Assembly (NCBI RefSeq): GCF_003601975.1
Contig: NZ_QZWZ01000020.1
Location: forward strand, 55,989-119,988
DNA from: Mesorhizobium waimense
GTDB lineage: Bacteria > Pseudomonadota > Alphaproteobacteria > Rhizobiales > Rhizobiaceae
Reading direction: 5' to 3'
Length of the DNA stretch: 64,000 nt
This document shows, in pieces, positions 1 through 7,036 of the stretch. The translations under genes were made by a program, and so were the position numbers. The notes beneath the pieces are model-generated. The model was given only the letters and a program-made list of their open reading frames with translations, made no database searches and was not told where the DNA came from. Position 1 is the first letter of the stretch. Every line of letters starts with the position of its first letter.

Positions 1-27
1 AAAAGGCCGGCGAAACGCCGGCCTTTT
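1..27 (-). terminator. Intrinsic terminator downstream of ndk
   Basis: A perfect 12-bp inverted repeat (AAAAGGCCGGCG / CGCCGGCCTTTT) with a 3-nt loop lies 20 nt beyond the ndk stop codon. Read on the minus strand it is a GC-rich hairpin ending in a T run, the standard Rho-independent form. The A/T flanks are symmetric, so it could work in both directions. Confidence 0.9.
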
Positions 28-46
28 GACTGCATGGTCCGCCGGC

Positions 47-469
47 TCAGCCGACGATCTCGGTGTCGGAGAACCAGTACTTGATCTCCTGCGCGGCGGT
101 CTCCGGCGCGTCCGAGCCGTGCACGGAATTCTCGCCGATCGACAGCGCGTGCACCTTGCGGATGGTGCCTTCGGCGGCGTTGGCCGGGTTGGTGGCGCCC
201 ATTACTTCGCGGTTCTTGGCAATGGCGTTTTCGCCTTCCAGCACCTGAACAATGGTCGGCGCCGAGGACATGAACTCCACCAGCTCGCCGAAGAACGGAC
301 GCTCCTTGTGCACGGCATAAAAGCCTTCCGCCTCGCGGCGGCTCATCCACACCCGGCGCGAAGCAATGACGCGCAGGCCGGCATCCTCAAGCATCTGGGT
401 GATGGCACCGGTGAGATTGCGCCGCGTCGCGTCGGGCTTGATCATGGAGAAGGTGCGTTCGATCGCCAT
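47..469 (-). CDS. ndk: Nucleoside diphosphate kinase
   Basis: Cytosolic enzyme that moves the gamma phosphate of ATP onto other (deoxy)nucleoside diphosphates by a ping-pong mechanism through a phosphohistidine. The 140-aa length is typical of the bacterial family. The N-terminal RTFSMIKPDA strand and the active-site motif NSVHGSD, with catalytic His117, are both present. The ATG is preceded by AAGGA at suitable spacing, and the gene is followed by a strong hairpin terminator, so it looks monocistronic. No anomalies were seen. Confidence 0.98.
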   Translation of the reverse strand: MAIERTFSMIKPDATRRNLTGAITQMLEDAGLRVIASRRVWMSRREAEGFYAVHKERPFFGELVEFMSSAPTIVQVLEGENAIAKNREVMGATNPANAAEGTIRKVHALSIGENSVHGSDAPETAAQEIKYWFSDTEIVG

Positions 470-649
470 TGGGTCGTCCTTGCTTTTTGAGAATGGGAAT
501 TGGAGTGGCGGGCTCTATACAAGCCGCTTCGGTCCTTGCCAAGGGGAGGCGGCTTCTGGCCAAGGCCGGATGTTTGCGGGATAATTAGACGGCTGCACGC
601 GGACCTGGGCGCCAGGTCGGGGAGCATCGCGGCAGCGGAGCCGAAGGCG

Positions 650-850
650 ATGAACTGGCCTTACGTCAAACGCGGCGACTTCACCGGCATCCTCTTCGTG
701 GCCGTTCTTTTCACCGTCATCACCCTGGTCCTGCTGTTCCTGCCCCAGCTGAAGCAGGATTTCGGCCTTGGCCCGGAATGGCAATGCGCGCGCATGGAGG
801 AGGGCGATCCAATCTGCGTCAGGCTGGTCCAAGAGGATGAAGCGAGATAG
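650..850 (+). CDS. Small single-pass membrane protein, unknown function
   Basis: A 66-aa protein with a charged N-terminus (NWPYVKRGD), one hydrophobic segment at about residues 12-33, and a short polar tail with two cysteines (Cys46, Cys56) that could form a disulfide on the far side of the membrane. The ATG at 650 is chosen because the protein-like composition begins there; the upstream extension of the reading frame looks non-coding. A GGAG lies about 10 nt upstream. It sits divergently from ndk and its stop is 10 nt from a 49-bp repeat that copies the end of bluB. I do not recognise a named family; it resembles short conserved membrane proteins of rhizobia. Confidence 0.7.
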   Translation: MNWPYVKRGDFTGILFVAVLFTVITLVLLFLPQLKQDFGLGPEWQCARMEEGDPICVRLVQEDEAR

Positions 851-860
851 CCGGCACTAC

Positions 861-909
861 CGCCTGATCATCACCGGCGGCCGCCGCTGCTCCCAGCCCT
901 CGCGCTGCA
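861..909. repeat. 49-bp direct repeat, distal copy of the bluB 3' end
   Basis: These 49 bases are identical to 3778-3826, the last 16 codons of the bluB-like gene, in the same orientation. Here too the minus-strand reading keeps the bluB C-terminus (QREGWEQRRPPVMIRR) and is followed at once by an in-frame TAG. The GNAT remnant begins exactly at the other edge of the repeat. This pattern suggests a recombination junction or attachment site rather than chance. Confidence 0.9.
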
Positions 910-1160
910 TGAAGCGGATTTTCGTTCGGAAAAGCGGTCAGGGCACGGGGCGACGTCTATGCCTCGCATCGATCGATGCCGCGCGAAGCAACGGCTATGC
1001 GTTCATGCGACTCGACACCGCCAATTTGCTCATCGAAACGATCGCTTTGTGCAGGTCCGTCGGCTTCCGCGACTGCCCCGCCTACAACGAGTATCCCGAC
1101 GAGCTCCTGCCCCATATCGTCTTCATGGATGTGCCGCTCAGAGCCGCTGAAGCGGATTAG
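909..1160 (+). pseudogene. C-terminal remnant of a GNAT N-acetyltransferase
   Basis: The reading frame encodes the second half of a GNAT domain: an acetyl-CoA loop-like segment (KSGQGTGRR), then SIDAARSNGYAFMRLDT, then ALCRSVGFRD and a C-terminal strand HIVFMDVPL. The N-terminal half of the domain is missing and the homology starts at the edge of the 49-bp repeat, so the gene has been cut by the rearrangement that made the repeat. No start codon with a ribosome site is evident. The stop TAG falls inside the first unit of a 24-bp tandem repeat. It is unlikely to be a working enzyme. Confidence 0.7.
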
Positions 1161-1319
1161 ACCGAGCTCATCAAGGCGGATTAGACCGATGTCATCAAGC
1201 TGATGGTCATTGAGATAACTGAGTGGCGCGAGTTCAGGCCATGTATCGAGATTTGATCTTGGCTGCCTCCCGAAACACGCCGCGAGCTTGTGGTAGAGGG
1301 AAATTGACCATCCGGACAT
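957..1319 (-). CDS. DUF1127-like small protein, possibly with a read-through tail
   Basis: The first 60 residues (MSGWSISLYHKLAACFGRQ..., then LAPLSYLNDHQLDDIGLIR) match the DUF1127 pattern, a short alphaproteobacterial domain ending in D-hydrophobic-G-L-x-R. DUF1127 proteins are usually 45-75 aa, but this frame has no stop for 120 codons and runs antisense through the GNAT remnant. A 24-bp tandem duplication doubles the signature (LDDIGLIR/LDELGLIR). I infer that the natural 3' end was lost when the islet was rearranged. No good ribosome site precedes the ATG, so expression is uncertain. Confidence 0.45.
   Translation of the reverse strand: MSGWSISLYHKLAACFGRQPRSNLDTWPELAPLSYLNDHQLDDIGLIRLDELGLIRFSGSERHIHEDDMGQELVGILVVGGAVAEADGPAQSDRFDEQIGGVESHERIAVASRGIDRCEA
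1152..1199. repeat. Two-unit 24-bp tandem repeat
   Basis: Units 1152-1175 and 1176-1199 differ at only two positions. On the minus strand the repeat adds exactly eight codons to the DUF1127-like ORF and duplicates its signature. On the plus strand the first unit supplies the stop codon of the GNAT remnant. Confidence 0.85.
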
Positions 1320-1420
1320 AGGGGTTTCCAACGACCGAAGGGTTCGACTTCGGCCCCGCTTTGCGTTGATCGGGATATCGGGGCTGAAGGCTGCGAAAGG
1401 GCGGCCTAGCGGAATGGGTC

Positions 1421-2800
1421 TCAGCCCCAGTTGCTGTCGTGCTCCGCGTGCGTACTGAGGTAGGCGCCCGGCGCGAAATGCGTGTCGTAGAACTCTGTGT
1501 CGAGCCGATGCGCTTGGAGATACATCAGGTTGAAGATCGCCGGCACTGTGGCCGGGAATCTGCCGAAGGTATCGTATATATACTGGGCCATCGCGGACAC
1601 GCAGTCGACGAACTCCGCTCCCATCGGCGCGGCGCTGGTGCGGACCATCTCCGAGTGCTTGTAGGGGCCTTTTGTCTCGCCATGGAACGGCCCGCCCTTA
1701 CCGAACTTGCGCTCGACCACCGCTTCCACAGCGGCGCGCATGTCCGGAAAATGCGGCGGGCAGTGTGCCTCGAACACGCCCGGCAGTCCGGTCACATGAG
1801 GCAGTGGTTTTCCGGGGATCATGTCGAACCGGAATCCGAGACCGGGAACGGCGGGATCACCGCTGGCGCCCTGAACCGTGAATGGGTTGAGGCCATCGTA
1901 CATCCAGCCACCGAGACCAAGTGCCTGCAGCATTAGGGCGCCCGCGTAGCAGGCCGTCGAGGTTTCAACGGTGACTTCGGTGAGAGCCAGCTGCTCTACG
2001 AACGTCAGCGGATACGGATTCTGCAGATCCACCAGCCCGGCGAAGTTTTCGAGCCCTGGGATTGGCCGGCCATTGACGTCGTCGTAGACGCAGGCCCCGT
2101 TCTGAACGAGGTAGCAAAGCGTGAGCACCATGTGCTGAGCGAGATCCGCGACAGGAATGATCAGCGTGCTGCCGGCAACATTGCCACACCACTCGTTGTG
2201 CATCTCCATGTGCTCGGGAGTGCGCGGGATGTTTAGCCGCTGATCCGCCAGTTTGACAATGCGCGACCGGTGTGCCCCGAGATACGCGTCCAAGTCGGTC
2301 TCGCCGCCGGTCGACATGATGGACGCCATGTCCCGCGTCGGCAGGAAATAGACCCCGGTATCGTCGGTGAAGAATATCTCCGACGTGTGAAACCCTGCCG
2401 AAGACGGGAATGTGCGGCCACCGGCGGCGCCCGCATAGTTCGGCATTTTTGGAGCGTAGTGTTTGTTGTGCGGAATGAGATTTGCCCATCCCGTATTGCC
2501 CGCTACCGTGCTCAAGAGCAGCATCTTTTCCATCTCGGTGATTGGCGCCGCAAGTTTTTTTGAGGTATAGGCAAGAGGACCGTCCGGTATGGATGCGCCC
2601 TTCGCAAAACGCCGTGAGCGGCGCCCATGAATCGCTTGGATCAGTGGAAAATTGGTGACTTGCGCAAGGCCGCGCTCCGGGGCAGTACTGGCATCGTTTT
2701 GCTGGTTCACCGGAGTGGCGCCGGACGCGATGCCAGTCAGCAGGCCACTTGCACCGATCACGGATGCACCCAGTACGTTTCTGCGGGTTTTGTCGAACAT
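1421..2800 (-). CDS. Tat-exported nitroreductase-like protein
   Basis: A 459-aa protein starting at the ATG at 2800, which has AGGAGA about 6 nt upstream; the longer frame upstream has no such site. The N-terminus KTRRNVLGAS followed by a hydrophobic stretch and an Ala/Gly-rich end is a twin-arginine signal, so the mature protein is probably folded with a cofactor before export. Residues 52-65 (PLIQAIHGRRSRRF) resemble the FMN-phosphate-binding start of nitroreductase-fold proteins, and GNTGW fits a later loop. The rest (many Trp/Tyr/His residues, three to four Cys) I cannot place. The adjacent divergent TetR gene is the likely regulator. It could be another flavoprotein type; the fold assignment is an inference from weak motifs. 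Confidence 0.6.
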   Translation of the reverse strand: MFDKTRRNVLGASVIGASGLLTGIASGATPVNQQNDASTAPERGLAQVTNFPLIQAIHGRRSRRFAKGASIPDGPLAYTSKKLAAPITEMEKMLLLSTVAGNTGWANLIPHNKHYAPKMPNYAGAAGGRTFPSSAGFHTSEIFFTDDTGVYFLPTRDMASIMSTGGETDLDAYLGAHRSRIVKLADQRLNIPRTPEHMEMHNEWCGNVAGSTLIIPVADLAQHMVLTLCYLVQNGACVYDDVNGRPIPGLENFAGLVDLQNPYPLTFVEQLALTEVTVETSTACYAGALMLQALGLGGWMYDGLNPFTVQGASGDPAVPGLGFRFDMIPGKPLPHVTGLPGVFEAHCPPHFPDMRAAVEAVVERKFGKGGPFHGETKGPYKHSEMVRTSAAPMGAEFVDCVSAMAQYIYDTFGRFPATVPAIFNLMYLQAHRLDTEFYDTHFAPGAYLSTHAEHDSNWG

Positions 2801-2953
2801 TGTTCTGTCTCCTGCGGCGCGTCGGCGAATTGAGTTCAGCCAGCGGATGCGCCGTCTAGTTCGTGGTTTCGTGTGCCCAGAACATCCACGGTCCAGCGTT
2901 CCAAAACCAGTTGGCTTACGGTACACTGATCACAAATCGAAGATTGTTGTTTA

Positions 2954-2966
2954 AAGACAATGTCTT
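2954..2966. promoter_or_regulatory. Candidate TetR operator
   Basis: AAGACA-A-TGTCTT is a perfect 6-bp inverted repeat with a 1-nt centre, located in the 241-bp gap between the divergent TetR gene and the Tat-exported protein. Its position and symmetry fit an operator controlling both genes, as is common for TetR pairs. No binding data. Confidence 0.45.
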
Positions 2967-3041
2967 GCAGAGCCGCAGCCGGCATGTCCGCCCGCCGCCG
3001 TCGCAGGATTTTGTACTGATGGTCTAGAAAGCGGGTATGCC

Positions 3042-3676
3042 TTGAGCACAAATATACGCGGGAGTTCGACGCGACAGCGCATTATGGACGTCGCCCAGGA
3101 CGCTGTTCTGCTGAAGGGCTTCGAAGCGACGTCGATCGATGAAATCGTCGCGGCCGTAGAGATATCCAAGGGCGGCTTTTTCTACCATTTTGCCGACAAG
3201 AACGCGTTGGCTCAGGCGTTGATCAGGCGCTACATCGAGGAAGAGGATCGTATTTTCGACGACTTGTTCGGCAGGGCCGGCGAACTCAATGACGACCCAT
3301 TGCATGCCATGCTGATCGGCCTGAAAATGCTAGCGGAACTGTTCGAGAATTTGCCGGACGCCCACCCCGGGTGTCTGGTCGCCACGACCGCCTATCAGGA
3401 CAGGATGTTCGACGCCGAGGTTCGCGAGTTGAATCGTTCTGCAATCCTGGGCTGGCGTGCCAGATTTCTCGCAATGCTCGAGGACATCCGGGCGTTATAC
3501 CCCCCAACGAGCCGGTCGACATCGACGCGCTCGCCGATATGGTCATGGGTGTAGCCGAAGGAGGTATCGTTCTGTCCAAGGCGTTGAATGAGCCGAGTGC
3601 ACTGCCGGCGCAAATCATGCTGTTCCGGACCTATCTGAAACTGCTCTTCAGCCCTCGTTTGAAGCCAGCGCTTTGA
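3042..3676 (+). pseudogene. TetR-family regulator with a frameshift
   Basis: The frame opens at a TTG (3042) and encodes a standard TetR DNA-binding domain: RQRIMDVAQDAVLLKGFEAT, then SIDEIVAAVEISKGGFFYHF with the recognition helix. The ligand domain runs on to about codon 153 (RALYPP), where a run of six C at 3500-3505 leaves the frame. The -1 frame continues naturally (NEPVDIDALADMVMGVAEGG ... LFSPRLKPAL) to a stop at 3676. A seventh C would restore a protein of about 211 aa, the normal family length. It is therefore either a recent loss-of-function mutation or a homopolymer sequencing error. It is divergent from the Tat-exported protein. Confidence 0.8.
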
Positions 3677-3773
3677 GCCGGCGGCCAGCTAGTGGTAGGG
3701 TCGATCAAGGCCCGCGGTTGTTCCGCCGTCGAAGCTGGAGCTCCAGCCCCAAACCATGGGCAGCTTTTTTCAC

Positions 3774-4409
3774 TTAGCGCCTGATCATCACCGGCGGCCG
3801 CCGCTGCTCCCAGCCCTCGCGCTGCAGCGTCGGCACGTCGTGCTCCTCGCTCGGATAGCCGACGCAGAAATAGCCGATCAGCGTCCATTCGGGCGGCGTG
3901 TCGAGGATCTCGGTCATCTCGGCTGGATCGAGGATCGAGACCCAGCCGACGCCGATGCCTTCCGCGCGTGCTGCAAGCCACAGCGTGTGCACCGCCATCA
4001 CCGCAGAATAGTCAATCGTCGCCGGCATCGTCAGGCGGCCCAGGCCGTGGCCTTGCCCCGTTGTGCGGTCGGCGAAGACCGCGAACTGGCAGGGCGCCTC
4101 GGCAAGCCCGGCGAGCTTCAGGCGCGCGTAGAGCGCCGCGCGCTCGCCCGAGAAGTATGCCAGCGCCTCGGCGTTGCAGCGCTCGAAGCAGCGTTTCACG
4201 GCGTTGCGACGCTCCGGACTTTCGACGACGACGAAGCGCCAAGGCTGGCTGAGGCCGACAGACGGCGCAATGCTGGCAAGCTCGAGCAGCCGCTCCAGCG
4301 TGCCTTCGGCCAGCGGCGTCGGCTTGAAGCGCCTGACGTCGCGGCGCCAGCGCAGCAGCGTTTCCAGCCCGGTGCGAAAGTCGTCGGAGAAATCCGGACC
4401 TGAGGTCAT
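3774..4409 (-). CDS. bluB: 5,6-dimethylbenzimidazole synthase (BluB-like nitroreductase)
   Basis: Flavin destructase that uses O2 to break FMNH2 into 5,6-dimethylbenzimidazole, the lower ligand of cobalamin. The 211-aa frame from the ATG at 4409 has the BluB hallmarks: LLRWRRDVRRFKPTPL near the N-terminus, SVGLSQPWRFV, the helix region with GIGVGWVSILDP, and the C-terminal LIGYFCVGYP. A longer upstream frame is not used because family similarity starts at MTSGPDF. The last 16 codons are duplicated exactly at 861-909. No other cobalamin gene is in the window, so it is an isolated locus here. Other nitroreductases share the fold, but the SQPWRF and WRRDVRRF motifs favour BluB. Confidence 0.88.
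   Translation of the reverse strand: MTSGPDFSDDFRTGLETLLRWRRDVRRFKPTPLAEGTLERLLELASIAPSVGLSQPWRFVVVESPERRNAVKRCFERCNAEALAYFSGERAALYARLKLAGLAEAPCQFAVFADRTTGQGHGLGRLTMPATIDYSAVMAVHTLWLAARAEGIGVGWVSILDPAEMTEILDTPPEWTLIGYFCVGYPSEEHDVPTLQREGWEQRRPPVMIRR
3778..3826. repeat. 49-bp direct repeat, proximal copy within bluB
   Basis: This is the partner of 861-909: the 3' end of the intact bluB gene. Between the two copies lies 2.9 kb with a truncated GNAT gene, a DUF1127-like ORF, a Tat-exported protein and a broken TetR gene. No integrase or transposase is seen between them. Confidence 0.9.
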
Positions 4410-4539
4410 GCTGCTATATTGCCTTCGTTGCGGTCGCCCGGATTCACCCGCTGCTTCTTGGCCTCGATCAAGGCAGCGATGAGGCGTGCAAAGCGACGCA
4501 AGCGCACCTGCTTTGTCGCATTTCGGAAGCGGTGGGCGG

Positions 4540-5232
4540 TTACGCCGCCGCCGCCACCGTGCGGCCGAGGCCGCCATTGAGATCGAGGCAGCGTTCGAAC
4601 CATTGCGCCACGATGTCGCTATGTTCCAGCAGCCGGTAGGGCGAGGCGATGCGTGCCCATTGCAGCGCGCCGAAGGCGATGTAGTCGGCAAAAAGGGGCG
4701 AGGCGCCGCCAATGAAAGGCTGGTAGCCGAGCATCGAGCGCAATGGCTCCAGCGAGGCGCGGAATGCGTTTAGTCCGGCGTCGCGGCCAGCCACCACCTC
4801 TTCCAGCCGCTTGCCGAAGCGCTGCTCGCGGTTCTGCCGGAAATAGGCGGCATTCGGCTCGTCCTGCATGGCGTGCAGGTCCATGACCGCCACGGTGTTG
4901 ATGTAGGGATGGATGGTCAACTGCGACCAGCGTTCGATGAAGCGTGCCATCGCCTTGCCGCCGTCGCCGGAAAACAAGGTCGGCCGCTCCGGATAGGTCT
5001 CGTCGAGATAGAGCGCGATGGCGAAGGAATCAGCGATCACCTTCTCGCCATCGCGGATCACCGGAACGAGCTTCGAAATACCGCCCTCGACGTTGGGCAC
5101 TTCGAGGAAACGCGTCGGCACGCTGGAACTGGTGAGCCCCTTGTGGGCGAGCGCCATCGCGATCTTCCAGCAATGCGGGCTGAACGGGCGGGCAGAATCG
5201 CGTCCGACGAGGTCATAGAACAGAATGGTCAT
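4540..5232 (-). CDS. Glutathione S-transferase family protein, LigE/beta-etherase type
   Basis: A 230-aa cytosolic protein with an N-terminal thioredoxin-like domain. It opens with ILFYDLVGRD...RPFSPHCWKIAMALAHKGL, the pattern of LigE/LigP-type GSTs, and then has the glutathione-binding stretch KLVPVIRDGEKVIADSFAIA (cis-Pro VPV, then DS contacting the gamma-glutamyl group). The C-terminal helical domain ends in QWARIASPYRLLE. Bacterial members act in aryl-ether cleavage or detoxification; the substrate here is unknown and nothing nearby suggests lignin breakdown. It is transcribed towards bluB with a 130-bp gap that holds no gene. Confidence 0.85.
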   Translation of the reverse strand: MTILFYDLVGRDSARPFSPHCWKIAMALAHKGLTSSSVPTRFLEVPNVEGGISKLVPVIRDGEKVIADSFAIALYLDETYPERPTLFSGDGGKAMARFIERWSQLTIHPYINTVAVMDLHAMQDEPNAAYFRQNREQRFGKRLEEVVAGRDAGLNAFRASLEPLRSMLGYQPFIGGASPLFADYIAFGALQWARIASPYRLLEHSDIVAQWFERCLDLNGGLGRTVAAAA

Positions 5233-5292
5233 TGGCGCGAATCTTCCAAGGGTTTAGGTAGGCCGGAATTCGATGCGAGCGAGGCCGGAAAG

Positions 5293-5805
5293 ATGAAACA
5301 GCATTTCATGATGTTCGCGGCCTACAATCAATGGGCCAATGGACGCATCTACGAGGCCGCCGCCGATCTCGTCGACGAAGAATTCGAAAGGGATGTCGGC
5401 GCCTTCTTCGGCTCGATGGCGGGCACGCTCAACCATCTTCTTGCCGCCGATCGTGTCTGGATGAAGCGCTTCACCGGCGAGGGCGATGCACCTTCGAGGA
5501 CCGACACGATCATCCACCGCGCCCTGTCTGTCCTCAGCCTGGCACGCGAAGCGGAGGACAAGAGGATCATCGACTGGGTCGGCGGCATGAGTGACAAGGC
5601 GATCGCCGGCCGCTTCTCCTACATGACGCTTACCGAGATGCGCACTGTCTCGCAGCGGCTGGCGCCGGCGCTCAGCCACTTCTTCAACCATCAGACCCAT
5701 CACCGCGGCCAGGCGCATATGATCCTGACTGTGCTCGGCCGGCCTTCCGTGCCGCTCGACCTGGTGTTGTTCCAGCGCAGCGAGGAAGGCCGTGCCTACG
5801 CCTGA
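5293..5805 (+). CDS. DinB-family metal-dependent protein
   Basis: A 170-aa four-helix protein from the ATG at 5293, which has a GGAAAG just upstream; the longer frame is antisense to the GST gene. The metal-binding pattern of DinB/YfiT is visible: the helix with NHLLAADRVWMKRF supplies one His and FNHQTHHRGQAH supplies the others. Family members bind Zn or Ni and many use bacillithiol, mycothiol or another thiol in transferase reactions; the role in rhizobia is not established. It is divergent from the GST with 60 bp between starts, which fits shared control of a thiol-related detoxification pair, but that is inference. Confidence 0.88.
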   Translation: MKQHFMMFAAYNQWANGRIYEAAADLVDEEFERDVGAFFGSMAGTLNHLLAADRVWMKRFTGEGDAPSRTDTIIHRALSVLSLAREAEDKRIIDWVGGMSDKAIAGRFSYMTLTEMRTVSQRLAPALSHFFNHQTHHRGQAHMILTVLGRPSVPLDLVLFQRSEEGRAYA

Positions 5806-6031
5806 TTTCGGGATCAGATTGTCTTATATTAGGAATTTCTAAAGTTTTAGAATAAAGCGCGCCTTGTTTTAGCGTAGCAATGAAATATTCAAAAACTAAG
5901 ATTCATGGAAAAAGAAAGAGCGTTGAAACTGAAGTGCATCTCCAAGCGTAGCCCTTGCTGCATGAGCAATATAACGGATTTGTTCCAAGAAATTGCGGTG
6001 CAGGAACTGGATGGCAACAAAGGAGAGTGTC
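5806..6031 (+). other. AT-rich intergenic region with an inverted repeat
   Basis: This gap is clearly lower in GC than its neighbours. It has a 7-bp perfect inverted repeat TTCTAAA-GT-TTTAGAA at 5837-5852, shortly after the DinB stop. It may be a weak terminator or an operator for the glycine-rich protein downstream. No ORF with a ribosome site is apparent. Confidence 0.5.
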
Positions 6032-6616
6032 ATGCCTAGTATCGTTCGGAGAATCGCTGGAACTTTTGCAAGTGGAGCGATTGTCGTTATTCTCGCCGCT
6101 CCTGGAAATGCGGCTGAGGTTGGCCTTGGTGGCCTTGGCGGCGTTTCCATCGGCGGCAATTCAGCCAACGGTAATGTGGGCGGCGCCAATGGGGCCAACG
6201 CAGACGCTTCCTTCGGCGGCAGCAGCACCAGCGCCAACGCTTCGATCGGCGGCTCGGGGGCCGCCAATGCCGACGCCACCATTGGTGACGGTGGTGCCGC
6301 GGCTACGGCGTCCCTGGGCGGGACCAACGGCGTAGGGACCAATGCATCCCTGGGCACCGGCAATGGGGTCAATGGAGCGCTGGGAACGACGCTCGGCGGC
6401 ACGAGCGCCAATGTCGGTGTCGGCACCGGGGTTGGCATTCCTAGCACCCCCGGCACTCCGGCAACTCCCGGCACACTGGGTCTGCCCGGCGTCGTCGCTC
6501 AGATGTCGACCAGCCAGCTGACGCGGATGAAGAAGCGCTGCGTCGACGTGCTGAGCAGCGAAGGCACCTATGACCGCGAACTGCGGCAGCTCTGCCTGCT
6601 GATTTCGCGCCGGTAA
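6032..6616 (+). CDS. Secreted glycine/alanine/asparagine-rich repeat protein
   Basis: A 194-aa exported protein. The ATG at 6032 is preceded by AAAGGAGAG at ideal spacing. Residues 1-28 form a signal peptide ending APGNAA. Residues 30-125 are a low-complexity array of short units such as GGNSANGNVGGANGANADAS and GGSGAANADATIGD, period about 10-14 residues, that would form an extended or beta-helical structure. A Pro/Thr linker (IPSTPGTPATPGTLGLPG) leads to a compact C-terminal domain with two Cys (KKRCVDVLSS ... LRQLCLLISRR) that may be disulfide-bonded. Rhizobia carry similar unnamed proteins. An envelope or matrix role is a guess. A perfect hairpin terminator follows. Confidence 0.8.
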   Translation: MPSIVRRIAGTFASGAIVVILAAPGNAAEVGLGGLGGVSIGGNSANGNVGGANGANADASFGGSSTSANASIGGSGAANADATIGDGGAAATASLGGTNGVGTNASLGTGNGVNGALGTTLGGTSANVGVGTGVGIPSTPGTPATPGTLGLPGVVAQMSTSQLTRMKKRCVDVLSSEGTYDRELRQLCLLISRR

Positions 6617-6632
6617 CGCCGGATCCCGAACG

Positions 6633-6668
6633 CCGGTCCCCGGCGAAACCGATCTCGCCGGGGACCGG
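6633..6668 (+). terminator. Terminator of the glycine-rich protein gene
   Basis: A perfect 14-bp stem (6633-6646 with 6655-6668) with an 8-nt loop starts 16 nt after the stop codon. A T6 tract follows 10 nt later rather than immediately, so termination may be partial. Confidence 0.8.
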
Positions 6669-6800
6669 GTGCGGAAGGAATTTTTTGCGACGGCGCTCGT
6701 GCGTCCCGCGCACCCGCTCCGCACTGGATCGGCGGGAGTGTCGACCAGCCGATCGCGGGGAGTGTCGACCGGCCGTGAGGCTTCTGCGGCACACTCTTAC

Positions 6801-6893
6801 CGCGTGGCCCCGACGCAGCTTTCGAACAGGCCACGCGTTGTCGAGAACCTCCGGCCAGTCTGAAGGCCCGCCACGCAGATGGCGGGCCTTTGC
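6801..6893 (+). ncRNA. Candidate small RNA with a Rho-independent terminator
   Basis: Within a 420-bp gap lies a hairpin with 9-bp arms CGCGTGGCC (6801-6809) and GGCCACGCG (6829-6837), then a single-stranded stretch containing the anti-Shine-Dalgarno-like ACCTCC, then a perfect 11-bp terminator stem (6863-6873 with 6880-6890). The neighbouring genes end or begin too far away for this terminator to be theirs: the upstream gene has its own and ggdef starts at 7037. The layout resembles trans-acting sRNAs of rhizobia. Two copies of a 13-bp sequence (GGGAGTGTCGACC at 6734 and 6758) lie upstream. No clear promoter was identified, so the 5' end is uncertain. Confidence 0.4.
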
Positions 6894-7036
6894 ACCGCTC
6901 CGGCCAATAAATATTAGCGCATAGAACATTAGTGTCTTTGCGGGGAAAGTTTAACCATGTTCGGATTGCAACTCCGATCTTAGGACTTCATTTGCCTTCC
7001 CGCATCAGGATGATCTGACGTAGTGGGAGCAATGGC

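Noticed and set aside
4406..4603. A minus-strand ORF between bluB and the GST
   Set aside because: Low-complexity basic translation overlapping the GST end in another frame; no start signals.
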